Shown here: positions 45,327 to 55,475 of the stretch, piece after piece | Numbering within the stretch: position 1 is the stretch's first letter | How the letters are laid out: every line of letters starts with the position of its first letter | Source of the DNA: Glebionis coronaria | Taxonomy: Eukaryota; Streptophyta; Magnoliopsida; Asterales; Asteraceae | Direction of reading: 5' to 3' | NCBI GenBank assembly: GCA_025667525.1 | Contig: CM046874.1 | Coordinates: 663,604,963-663,668,962 of the forward strand | Length of the DNA: 64,000 bases | Made by a program: the position numbers and the translations under genes | The notes under the pieces: model-generated | The model's database searches: none | What the model saw: the letters and a program-made list of their open reading frames with translations, nothing else | Told to the model about the DNA's origin: nothing

Positions 45327-46312
45327 CTGTAGCTGCCAGAGGAGTTGGAACTACCGCGGTAATTATCACCGCCGTTCCTCCTATCTGACCGATTACGGTC
45401 ATATGACTGACCGTGGTTCCTGTAATTCTGATGCGGAGGAGCCGATTGGGATCGGTCTCCTCCTCTGTGTCTGCAAGATTTTAATAACATATAAGTTGCC
45501 AAGCAATAATGGCTAAAATGTTTAAGTCTGTTGGGTGAGATGTACCTCTTCTCCGGGCGCTCTAAAATCTCGAGCTCGTCCCTCTCATAAAGCATCTCGA
45601 TGTCCCGAGCTGCATTAGCTACTTGTGACACATTAGTGAATGTGGCACTCATCAATCTATCTGCAGTCCTGGTGTGAAGAGCCCAGCGAAATTGCTTCAC
45701 TTGCTCCTCTACGGTACCCGCAGCCTCCCCCAAGAATCCAGCCATCCTGAGGTATCGGTGCATGAACTCGATACTGTTCTCGCCATTATTCTGACGAATA
45801 ACGTGAAAGTCCCTCTTCATCTTAGCTTGTTCCGCATGCGGGAAAAACTGGTCATAGAACATCGTCTTGAAACGTGCCCAGGTCAATGCAAGCTCCCAAG
45901 CATCTCCCCCGTTGGACTGTTTCTGAGACCTCCACCAATGCAGAGCAGGACCCTCCAGCTTATAAACTGCAAGCCTAACTTTGAAAACATCACCACAACC
46001 CATAGCTCCAAAAATTTTCTCTATGTGGTAGATCCAGTCTTCTGCATCAGTTGGAGCTACAGTCTGCTCAAACAGTCGGGGTTTCTGCTTGTTGAACAGA
46101 TCCAGCCACGCGGGTAAAGTGGCAGGTGGTGGAGCAGGAGGGTTGTTATTCTGCTGAGGTCCATTCTGATATTCAGCTCGGATCTCGTCACGAATTTGGG
46201 GTAACATGGCCTGTATAGCAGCCTGAACAGCAGCAGCAATGGCAGCTGCATTAGGATCATTCTCGGTGTCGCGCCTGGGTGGCATCTGAAATAAAAGAGG
46301 ATAAATCGACAA
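45323..46312 (-). CDS. Gypsy E2 gag (first exons of a spliced gag-pol)
   Basis: 329 residues as an open frame. The likely start is the internal Met at 46285 (MPPRRDTEND), nine codons in. An Ala-rich N-terminal helix is followed by the gag core (PAWLDLFNKQKPRLFEQT, DAEDWIYHIEKIFGAMGC, GPALHWWRSQK, FFPHAEQAKMKRDFHVI, QVKQFRWALHTRTADRL), then an Arg/Ser/Asn/Gly-rich tail. The core matches the retrotransposon gag domain. The CCHC knuckle is in the pol exon, so gag without splicing would lack it. Residues read from 45471-45545 belong to intron 1, which is stop-free and a multiple of 3. The open frame ends at 45323 on a TGA spanning donor 2; three introns join gag to pol. Confidence 0.88.
   Translation of the reverse strand: MSIYPLLFQMPPRRDTENDPNAAAIAAAVQAAIQAMLPQIRDEIRAEYQNGPQQNNNPPAPPPATLPAWLDLFNKQKPRLFEQTVAPTDAEDWIYHIEKIFGAMGCGDVFKVRLAVYKLEGPALHWWRSQKQSNGGDAWELALTWARFKTMFYDQFFPHAEQAKMKRDFHVIRQNNGENSIEFMHRYLRMAGFLGEAAGTVEEQVKQFRWALHTRTADRLMSATFTNVSQVANAARDIEMLYERDELEILERPEKRYISPNRLKHFSHYCLATYMLLKSCRHRGGDRSQSAPPHQNYRNHGQSYDRNRSDRRNGGDNYRGSSNSSGSYR
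45471..45545 (-). other. E2 intron 1, 75 bases, frame-neutral
   Basis: Minus strand: donor GAAGAG|GTACATC, acceptor ATCTTGCAG|ACACAG. The length is divisible by 3 and no stop is present, so both retained and spliced forms stay in frame (exitron-like). D has an 85-base intron at the same codon (33766-33850) with unrelated interior sequence. Confidence 0.75.
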
Positions 46313-46727
46313 AAACGTAAGAACCTGCAGTAATAAGTCTGAATACGCTTAGTGTAATTCATGGTGGTATAACTGACAAAACATGACATGAATACTGGTG
46401 AACGCCTAGGGTCAGTTCACAAAATGATTTCTGAAACATAAATCTGACATGAGTAAGGATGAACGCCTATGGTCAGTTCATCCATACAAAATTTAAATAA
46501 CAAGGGTGAACGCCTATGGTCAGTTCACCAAAACAGAATTTTGCTGAAATCACATGCGATTAAATATGGCCAGTCCTGTACCAGCCGTTTACTTAATCAA
46601 ATTTTGAAAAGATGACTGATAAAATACATAAATAGCATGGAAGATAACGACGCCAAAATACAGGAAGTTCCTGATGACCACCCACTAGTCACAGGTCAAG
46701 TTTTAGAGCCTACAGGTCGAACCATGC

Positions 46728-46739
46728 GCTCTGATACCA
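46728..46739 (-). promoter_or_regulatory. E2 primer binding site (tRNA-Met)
   Basis: Minus strand TGGTATCAGAGC, 4 bases from the LTR end at 46744. Confidence 0.9.
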
Positions 46740-46743
46740 TAAT

Positions 46744-48883
46744 TGTAACACCCCACTTGGATAAATGGACCGTTACGTGTATTTATGGCGTGTCATCAAA
46801 GCATGCAAGGCAATGTATTAAACATTAAATGACCAAACGGAAATACCGGAATCAAACATCGGTAGTCCAACAAGCCCCAAACATATAAAGATTAAATACG
46901 GAAAGGAAAAAGGACGAAACAGTGTCCAAACAACCAAAGTAAAGTAATGTGTGCATAAAAATAAAGGAGTCTGGATAGCTCCCATCCAAATGCACGTACT
47001 CTCTTAGAAATCCTAAGATCGTCCCTGTGTACCTGCCGTTTGGAAACATGAAAGGAACTACGGCTGAGCATAACGCTCAGTGAACGGATATAGCATGATA
47101 AGAATGTACAGAAAGATAAAGCAATAGAAGTCAATAATGAAGCTATAAGACTGATATGTAACATGTGGTATAACCTTGCATAAAATCTGTAAAACCTGGT
47201 TCATAAACTGATACTGAAATATAACTTTTAAATTCTGAAAACATGCATTTACTGTGTTTTATTTGCCAGAGCTTATATAGGTCACGTGCTGTAACAACCG
47301 TGCATGAATAACTGGAGGGGTGACCTCGTCATGCTGTAGAGGGGTGACCTCTAAATAACTGTGCTGGGTGGAGGGATCAGCTCCAATGTGAAGGATGTAG
47401 AGCACACACCACATTCACCCTGATAACATGAAACACATATAGCCTAGGATGCATCCATACGCCCCACTAAACATACATATAAAAATGGCCAACTGAACAT
47501 GAGTGGGACGATGCAGGATATCACTCTCCTGCATGTGAGTCACGACACCGGTGCCTCTAGTGTCGTGGTTACGGTACCTCCGTAACTAGTACATGAACTG
47601 GTCGTGCTTGTATATAACGCTCAGGCAATTCCATTTAGTTATTAACATGATTACTGCTAAATTAAACATATACTGGGGAAAACATTTGGCGGAAGACGGG
47701 GAATCCTAATCATGCATAGAAGGAAAGTCCTTACTGAAAGGACGGGAAATCCGTACCTCTAGTCCAGTACCGACTGAAAGGAAGACTGAACGAATACTAC
47801 TCGGGCTTCACGCGTGCTACATAATTACAAGACGCGAGTAAGTTAACTGGTATTCGTTATCAAATTTTCTGGTCTTATTGGTTTCTTATATTTATTTTAA
47901 TGTATTAACGCTATACTAATGGTTACGTACCATGTATATCTGTCGGTAATTAATTTCATAATAAAATTTCGCTAATATAAGTACGTTCTTAATTTGTTTT
48001 ATTCGTTTTCCCAAAATATACCCCTTTTATATTTTTATAAAACCAGTTTATATTTAACTTACTAAATGCATTTTACAATGTTTATTTCAAGTAAACTCAT
48101 GAAAAGAAATGAGATTTAACAGTCCCAAACGCACTCTTAATTGTTTTTAAAACCGGTTGCCAAACAGCCCGTTACCCCTGTAGCCAAACAGCCCTATTTC
48201 CTGTTTAAAACCCACTGCCAAACATCCCGTTAGTGTAACCCCAAATCAAACCCTAATGATTTGCGGCTGGTTGTGCAGCCAAACAACATAACAACATCCC
48301 GACATACAACCCAGATCATAATATTTATAAAACATGTTTAAAACCCAAATGAATCGGATTAAAAGAACTAAATAGAACGAATTAGGGTTTATGCAAGCTT
48401 ACGAATCGTTTAGGGTTTTTAGATAGCAACCCTCGTCTTTCTTGATTTCTGGATTAAACACACTATTTATCTTCTTGTTTCTTGGTTTGGGTCGCGGCAG
48501 GGAAGGAGAGAACACAAGGAAAAGATAGGCGGCTGCTTATTTTGATTTTTAGGGTTTCTATGTGTGTGTTCGTCTGTTTAGAAAAGAAAAAGGGATACTC
48601 TCCCGTCTGTTTATTTCCTTCAAACGGGCTTGGCCCAGTTCACGAGTTGCGGCGCAATACACATCAGTTGCGGCGCAACAGATCTGCGGATCATGAGTTG
48701 CGGCGCACGACACGTGAGTTGCGGCGCAAATTGAAGGGCCTGCAGATCATGGTTCTGCGAATCAAGAGTTGCGGCGCAAGATACATCTGTTGCGGCGCAA
48801 CATATGCTGCTGGCAATAATCCCACGTAAATTAATAATAAACCGCGTATTTATAATTTCTCGATTTAAAATACGGGTTTTACA
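46744..48883 (-). mobile_element. 5' LTR of E2, full length
   Basis: 2140 bases, TGTAAAACCCG … GTGTTACA on minus. Near-identical to 33889-36027, with a handful of differences shared with the middle LTR. Contains the six GTTGCGGCGC motifs at about 48644-48799. To its right, D gag resumes at 48884. Confidence 0.9.
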
Positions 48884-48994
48884 TCAGCACCAAGCATCTA
48901 AGGGAAACGGTCAGACCAACGACCGTTCTGGTTCTGAGAGGCGTGGCGCTAATGATAATTACCGTAAGAACGCTAATAACTTGAACAACAGTAG

Positions 48995-49075
48995 GTCCCT
49001 ACATTAACCTTCTTTCATGTTAAAGTATCTTATGTCATTGTCTTCTGACACTCGAACAATTTTTTTATTATTCAG
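48995..49075 (+). other. D intron 2
   Basis: Donor AGTAG|GTCCCTAC (weak), acceptor TTATTCAG|GAAC, 81 bases, phase 2, same position as E2 intron 2. It contains an in-frame stop if retained. Confidence 0.65.
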
Positions 49076-49140
49076 GAACAACAACAACGGTAGGAATCAG
49101 GACCGTAGAGGCTCACAGCCTAACCATTCTACCTCATCTG

Positions 49141-49214
49141 GTAATTTTCAAACCTTCTATACAATCATGTTTATGTTCCACGAATCATGTCTCATGCATG
49201 TAATCCTAAAATAG
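49141..49214 (+). other. D intron 3
   Basis: Donor CATCTG|GTAATTTT, acceptor CCTAAAATAG|GCTCTCAG, 74 bases, same position as E2 intron 3; removal joins the gag tail and the CCHC/protease exon in frame. Confidence 0.7.
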
Positions 49215-51614
49215 GCTCTCAGATTACTAGGACGCCTGATGGAGGATTCACGCATCCTATATGTCCTACTTGTTCGCGCAGACATTCTGGTATTTGTCGC
49301 CGAGGTACTGGTGGTTGTTTCAAGTGTGGCCAACAAGCCTATGAGCAGAAGGACTGTCATCAAGGTGAGATAGAAGGCACCTCTGGACATGACGAAACCA
49401 AGCCACCTCCTACTTCTGGTCGCGTGTTCACTACCACTAGAGATCAGGCGAATAAGACTTCAGGTACCATCACCGGAAATATCTTTATGAATGGTTTGGC
49501 AGCATGTGTTCTATTTGATACTTGAGCGACTCATTCAGTCATATCCACTACTTTAGTTGTAAGTGTTAGGATTTCCCCTATTCTATAAGATAATGCCTTA
49601 TGCATTTCTACACCACTTAGGGACTCTATACGAATCACTCAGGTGTACAGAGATCTTCCTCTAGAATTTGATGATAAGATCTGCATAGTTGACGCACTTC
49701 CTTTGGACATGTGCGATTTTGACTTGATTTTGGGCATGGACTGGTTATCCAAACACCAGGCCACGATTGAATGCCACACTTATCGGGTTATCTTCGGTGA
49801 TGTTAAATCCCCAGAGTACATACACCATGGTTTTCTGCCAGGGAGGTCAGTACAAATTATTTCATCTATGGAGGCGCGTGCATTGCTATCACATGGCTGT
49901 CAGGGCTTCATAGCAATATTTATGACATTTCTGCCAAGTCTCCATCGATCCAAGATCAGCCTATTGTGTCATAATTTCCTGACATTTTTCCTGATGAACT
50001 TCTGGGCATACCACCTGTTCGTGAAGTCGAGTTTGAAATTGAGCTCATTCCAGGTGCAGAGCCAATTTCCAAGGCTCCTTAGCGCATGGCTCCTATAGAG
50101 CTTAAGGAACTAAAAGATCAGCTGCAGGAGCTTCTGGAACGAGGTTTCATCCGTCCCAATGCATCGCCATGGGTTGCACGATACTGTTCGTAAAGAAGAA
50201 AGACGGCAACATGCGTTTGTGTATAGACTAGTTTGAGTTGAACAACATCACGGTCAGGAATCGTTATCCTTTGTCACGAATTGACAACCTTTTTGATAAA
50301 CTTCAGGGCGCCAAGTATTTCTCCAAAATCGATATGAGGTCCAGCTACCATCAGTTACGGGTCAAGGAGCAAGATATCTCTAAGACTGCTTACCGTACAC
50401 GTTATGGGCACTACGAGTTCGTAGTCATGCCATTCGGACTCACTAATGATCCAGTTGTCTTCATGGATTTGATGAACCGTGTCTTCTATGAGTTTCTTGA
50501 CAAGTTCGTTATCATGTTCATTGATGACATTCTGATTTTCTCCAAATCCAAGGAGGAACATGAGGAACACCTTCTTACAGTCTTGCAGATTCTTCGTCAG
50601 AAGCAGTTGTATGCCAAGTTCTCCAAGTGTGAGTTCCGGTTAAGCAAGGTGGCATTTCTGGGCCATATTGTATCTGTAGAGGGGATCACCATGGATCCTG
50701 CAAAGGTTGAAGCTATCACCAAATGGCTGAGACCTACATCTGTAACAGAGGTTAGAAGTTTTATGGGTTTAGCTGGCTACTACCGTAGGTTTGTAGAGAA
50801 CTTTTCACGGTTAGCCTTACCTTTGACTAAGCTGATGAGGAAATGAGAGAAATTCGTCTGGAAGGAAGAACGAGAGAATATATTTGAATATCTTAAGCAG
50901 ATGTTAGTGATTTCACCTATTATTACTCTCCCATTTGGCTCAGGTGGATTTCAGATATGTAGTGATGATTCAGGAAAGGGTTTAGGTTGCGTTCTCATGC
51001 AACATTGGAAGGTTATTGCATACACATCACGACAGCTGAAACCGTATGAAGAAAACTATCATACTCACGATTTAGAGCTTGTAGCAGTTGTTTTTGCATT
51101 GAAGATATGGAGACATTATTTGTATGGTGAATCATGTGACATATTTACCGACCACAAGAGTCTCAAGTACATCTTCACTCAGAAGGAACTGAACATGAGA
51201 TAGAGGAGATGGTTAGAGCTATTTAAGGACTACGACACCAACATTCAGTACCATCATGGTAAGGAGAATGTGGTGGCAGATGCTATAAGCAGAAGGTTCG
51301 GTATGATTGCTAGCATCTAGATTGCAAAGGAGATCATCCGTGACCTAGAGATGACTGACATTAAATTTTGTGTACGAGGGCAGCACGGTTACTGGGATAA
51401 TCTTAGAGTGGAACCAGACTTGCATTCTAGGATCAAGGAAGCTCAGAAGGACGATGGTGATATTTGGGCGATCATTCAGAACATTGATCAGCAGACAGAG
51501 TTTCGTGTTGGCGATGACGGTATCTTATGGCAGGGCACTAGACTAGTGGTTCCTGATGACTCTACACTCAGGGAAGCTGTGTTGACTGAAGCTCACAGCT
51601 CTCCATTTACCATA

Positions 51615-51855
51615 TGTATGATATTGTAAATCTTGCTTATGTTTTAGAGAGAGAAATAGATAGAGAGATGGTTGATCTCACACACACTTCTAGAGAGAGA
51701 AAGTAAGAAACTGTGTGTTTTTATGACCCATACAACACATGGGCTCGGTTTGGGCTTTGTTAAATAAATGTAAATAAACTAAACTACGAGCTATTACTTA
51801 GACTATTGTTGGAGTGGCTGATCCTTTCTAATACGTAAAACGTATTTCCAACAAT
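51615..51855 (-). mobile_element. 3' LTR of copia 'A'
   Basis: 241 bases; on minus it starts TGTTGGAAATACG (51855) and ends …CATACA (51615). Directly upstream on minus is the tract TTAGGGGGAGAT, a classic copia polypurine tract. It interrupts D in the integrase region. Confidence 0.8.
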
Positions 51856-54678
51856 CTCCCCCTAAGGGAGGTCACTCCAAACAAGGGCGTTACCCAAGTT
51901 ACAATAATAAAATAAACCTAGCATACTATGCTTGTCTTGAGCTCGTAATCTTCGTCTTTCTTTTCTTTTTCTTTTCTGGTGAACATGCTGATGTGATATT
52001 TGATATCAATATTGAGCATTAATCTCTTATCTTGATCTTGTACATCACTTGTGATATCCGCCTCCTCGTGACTTCATGTCCCGCATACTTATACCTTCGT
52101 AATTCTTGAAAGCTTCAGAGTTTGATACAACGGAAGACTTGACTTTTAGGCTTTCTAGAATTAGATGAAGTATTAAGTGCATAAAGTGTAAGCATGTGGG
52201 GACGACTTCTTCTCGGATTCCGCAACGCCGCCGTCTTAAATGCCGCAACATAAGTAGACACGAATGAAATGGCTTTGAACATTCCATTCTAATTCGATAG
52301 CATTTTACCTCTGGTCGGTGAAGACCGTTGGACGATATAAAATATCATACTTATGGCAGGTAAATTTAATTAAAAATCTCATTGACAAGATTTCGCGGGT
52401 AAACCCGTTCTCTTTACTCGACCGTCCAAAGTTGACTGCAAACGTAAAGAGTGAATCATTTGGATAACATTATCCGCATGATTGAAGCCGTCAATTCAAA
52501 TTCCTGGAACAAGTTTGATTCATTAAAGAATAGCGCCATTGTTGCTTTCTAGTTGTCACGAGCTTGATTCATATTGAATCTTGCAAGTTACCCACCAAGT
52601 GCTGTTTGAGGTTAACACTAGAAGGATTTCCACTCATCACTGTGAACACTAAGGTATCACTCTGAGTGTTCTGGTAAGATCACTGAGATATTGCGTAAAG
52701 GCCTAGAACGTGTTTAAGTTTAGTTAAGAATTAAATCACCTATTGCTTTCCAGTTATCACAAGTTTGATTCATAAAGAATCGCACAAGTCACCTACCATG
52801 AGCTTTTGAATGTTCGCTCAAGAAGGATTTCCATCTTCGTTGTAAATACTTTCGTATCACTCGGATGTTCAGGCAAGATCATGATGATTTTCTGTAGGAC
52901 TCTTAAGATCTTTCTTACTTTTCACAGTGTGTAAAGAAGCAAGGAATTATGAAAGAGTGTCCTAATGAGATATTTGATGATCTCAAATGGCTCTAGACTC
53001 GATCATTCATTTTGGATTTTAGTGATCGGAGGCTGGACAGGAGTGCCACCATTTCAATACCAATTTACTCGGAGTGAATAAATCGATAGATAATGTGTCG
53101 TCTCCGTGTGGATAAAACAAATACCTTTTAAGAGATATCTGAGTTAGCTAAGATGAGTTGTGTAATGCATCACTGGGTCCCTGATGTATATCTTCAATAT
53201 CGAGCATCATTAAAATGATCTCAATAGCATATGTGTTGACCTGGTTTCTGCCTAAGTTGTAAGGAGGGCTTCTTTCTTTAGACCCTTTATCTTTACAATT
53301 CTTTTTCATTCTTCAACCCCTTCAATGCTTACCAATACGTCATAACTAGCACCTTGTTGTGATTGTTCCAGTGCTAACTTAAGTACTTGGTCGGCATTCA
53401 GCTACGTTCATAAACTTTCTCCATCTTTCCTAAGGACTACTATTTCTAGCTATGGAATGTTCTTGGGATGATTCCTCTGGTTTTGGAAGAATCATTGGAC
53501 TTAACCTATCCTACCATCCTTATATCACCACAATCTTCATCGTCGTGAAATAAATGGGTTGTGGGTAAGTATAAATCACCATGAAAACCATTTTGATATA
53601 GCAAATCTATTTTGCTCCCCCTTAACATATGCCACGATATTCAAAAACATTTCGCACATGTCGGGATGAGCTATCAAGTTAAGTCAAACCATTTTTTATT
53701 AATCATTTCCCATATTAAATCACATTTTCTCCCCTATATTAAAATTATTAACCTAATCGATGTTTTTAATATGAATTGATTTAATGTAGTTTTAACAAAG
53801 TTTTTGGGAAGAAAAATGCAAGTCCATTTTATCTTCATGATACCAAATGTATGAGATATGATACCTATTTGTAAAACAATCACGTATTCACCATATTAGA
53901 AAAAATTGACAAGGTTGGGCCGGATTGATGAGAACATCATATGATAAGATCAAATGGTTCTTGTCGGCAAATGTTGGTCGCCTCGTCATGTCTGAAGTCA
54001 TCTCTTGAAAACACATGTACGATTGGTATTGTTGTCTTGACACCAATTTGTGAACTTGGCACGTTCGGTAACGAAGATTTTGAATGCTTGACAATTGCTC
54101 CCCCTCAATTGTTGTAGTCGTTGGTTGAGTAGTCGCATCGTCGAGTATGTAGATACCAATTGTAGATAGCTATGGTTGTAGATATGATAACTTCATAAAA
54201 ACAAGACTTCTCTTGTTTTAACAAATAAATGCACTGATGCGTACATATATTCGTGTTATATTGTGTTATAACGTAAACACAATCCCTTACATGGTTATAA
54301 AGTAAACCATGCCCTAGAAAATTAATTCGCGTTATTGGGCCAAGGCTTTCATAAGAAATACTTGACTTAGATATGAAAAACGGGTTGTAGTCAAAAATAA
54401 CTACAAGCCATATAGGCATGTTTTGTGAAATATTTACAACTATTGTACCAACTCTATTTATGGCGCCGTGTCAATATTAATCGACATTTCTAAGGCCGCA
54501 AATATTATCGTACCAAAAGACATGCCTTTGAAAAGTAAAGTAAAAAATATTTTTGGATTTTTCTAAATTTTTAATTTTCTATGGTTTTTATATGGTTTTA
54601 CATTTTTGTATTTTGCTTTTGTGGATAAAAATAAAAACAATATATACAGATGATCACCAAGGATATGGAGAATAGTTT
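51856..54678 (-). other. Long 3' non-coding region of copia 'A'
   Basis: About 2.8 kb between the RNase H end and the polypurine tract with no gene. Large parts (about 52190-53530) are homologous to the same region of B (about 55790-56990). It contains a doubled ~200-base unit (starting near 52537 and 52738) and a hairpin GGTCGGTGAAGACC at 52313-52326, both also found in B. Confidence 0.7.
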
Positions 54679-55078
54679 ACCACCACTATTCTTTCGCTTC
54701 ATCTGCCAATTCCTTTAGAGTCTCAGGCGAGAATGTTCTCAAACCTAGCTTGTCGGCCAGAAATTCCATTCAAGCGTGATCTAAAGCCTTTGTGAAAATA
54801 TCTGCCAATTGATACTCAGATCGGACAAAGTAAAGCTCTATCAGTCCATTTTCCACTTGCTCCTTGATAAAGTGGTAGCGAATGTGAATATGCTTCGACC
54901 GAAAGAATTGAAAATTGTTGCAGCATAACGTAATTGCACTCTTGTTGTCGCAGTACATCGGAATTTTTTTGAAACCTAGACCATAGTCGGTTAATTGCGA
55001 TCTCATCCAAAGAATTTGAGCACAGCAACCGGACATAGCTATGTATTATGCTTCCGTACTTGAAATTGTAGTGCTTTT
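54679..55078 (-). pseudogene. Copia 'A' RNase H, C-terminal part
   Basis: The minus-strand frame has STTISSTEA, a stop where Glu is normal, [47 protein letters not shown] and [13 protein letters not shown], then a second stop and MEFLADKLGLRTFS to about 54679. This is the end of the copia RNase H domain (the SSTEAEY Glu, the D in YCDNKSA, the ADIFTK motif). Two in-frame stops make it a pseudogene. Its upstream part is cut off by the B LTR at 55079. Confidence 0.85.
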
Positions 55079-55475
55079 TGTTGTCCCTAATATTATGATT
55101 ATATAATACGAATTAAAGAAAGAAAGGTAGATATGAGATGAATTTTAGAGAGAGAAAGTAGTGAGAGAAAGTAGAGAGAAAATGGTTGGAGAAACTTGTG
55201 AAATATTAGATTGAGAGAAAGATGAAATGACCAACACCCTTCCTAACATGCTAGGAAGGGTATATATAGTCCACCCACATGCGGGCTTCTTTATGGACTA
55301 TATAGTTTGGGCCGGGCTTTCCTTTTGGGCTTTAGTTACTTATTAATGAACTTTAGCCTAAAGTTAAGCCCGTATAACACGACTAATATACTACCTATTA
55401 CAACATTCTAAAATACGATACATAATAAACATATGACCGAGCATTCTAGTTTGACTCAATATTTTAAGGCTAACA
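55079..55475 (-). mobile_element. 3' LTR of copia 'B'
   Basis: 397 bases; on minus TGTTAGCC…(55475) to …GGGACAACA (55079). TATA-like TATATATAG near 55260 (plus TATATA in both senses), and a GA-rich R/U5 (55150-55220). The adjoining tract GGTGGAGAT is a weak polypurine tract. Inserted in A's RNase H. Confidence 0.8.

Larger units (their letters stand above)
33889..48883 (-). mobile_element. Tandem pair of 'E' gypsy elements (E1 and E2)
   Basis: Order on plus: full LTR (33889-36027), pol of E1, deletion junction at 39972/39973, partial LTR (39973-41278), pol and gag of E2, PBS, full LTR (46744-48883), all minus-strand. The two pol copies differ at only three residues that I can see. The middle LTR shares variants with the right LTR and not the left, so it is E2's own 3' LTR. 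The flanks (…CATAAT on the left, TCAGC… on the right) show no 5-bp target duplication, so the present structure is not a simple insertion. Confidence 0.88.
48884..51614 (+). pseudogene. Gypsy 'D' gag-pol, decayed
   Basis: Continuation of the plus-strand element. Gag tail (NGQTNDRSGSERRGANDNYR), intron 2 (48995-49075), Asn/Arg-rich exon, intron 3 (49141-49214), CCHC (CFKCGQQAYEQKDC, with the His lost), protease CVLFDT followed by a stop where Gly is expected (near 49522), RT ([32 protein letters not shown]), RNase H ([24 protein letters not shown]), and the start of the integrase region ([14 protein letters not shown]), where it is cut by copia 'A' at 51615. Stops and frame changes near 49523, 50081, 50232, 50844, 51203 and 51320. 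Closely related to E but clearly older. Confidence 0.88.

Noticed and set aside
33889..48883. Single insertion with 5-bp target duplication
   Set aside because: The flanking bases on the two sides do not match at the LTR edges used here.
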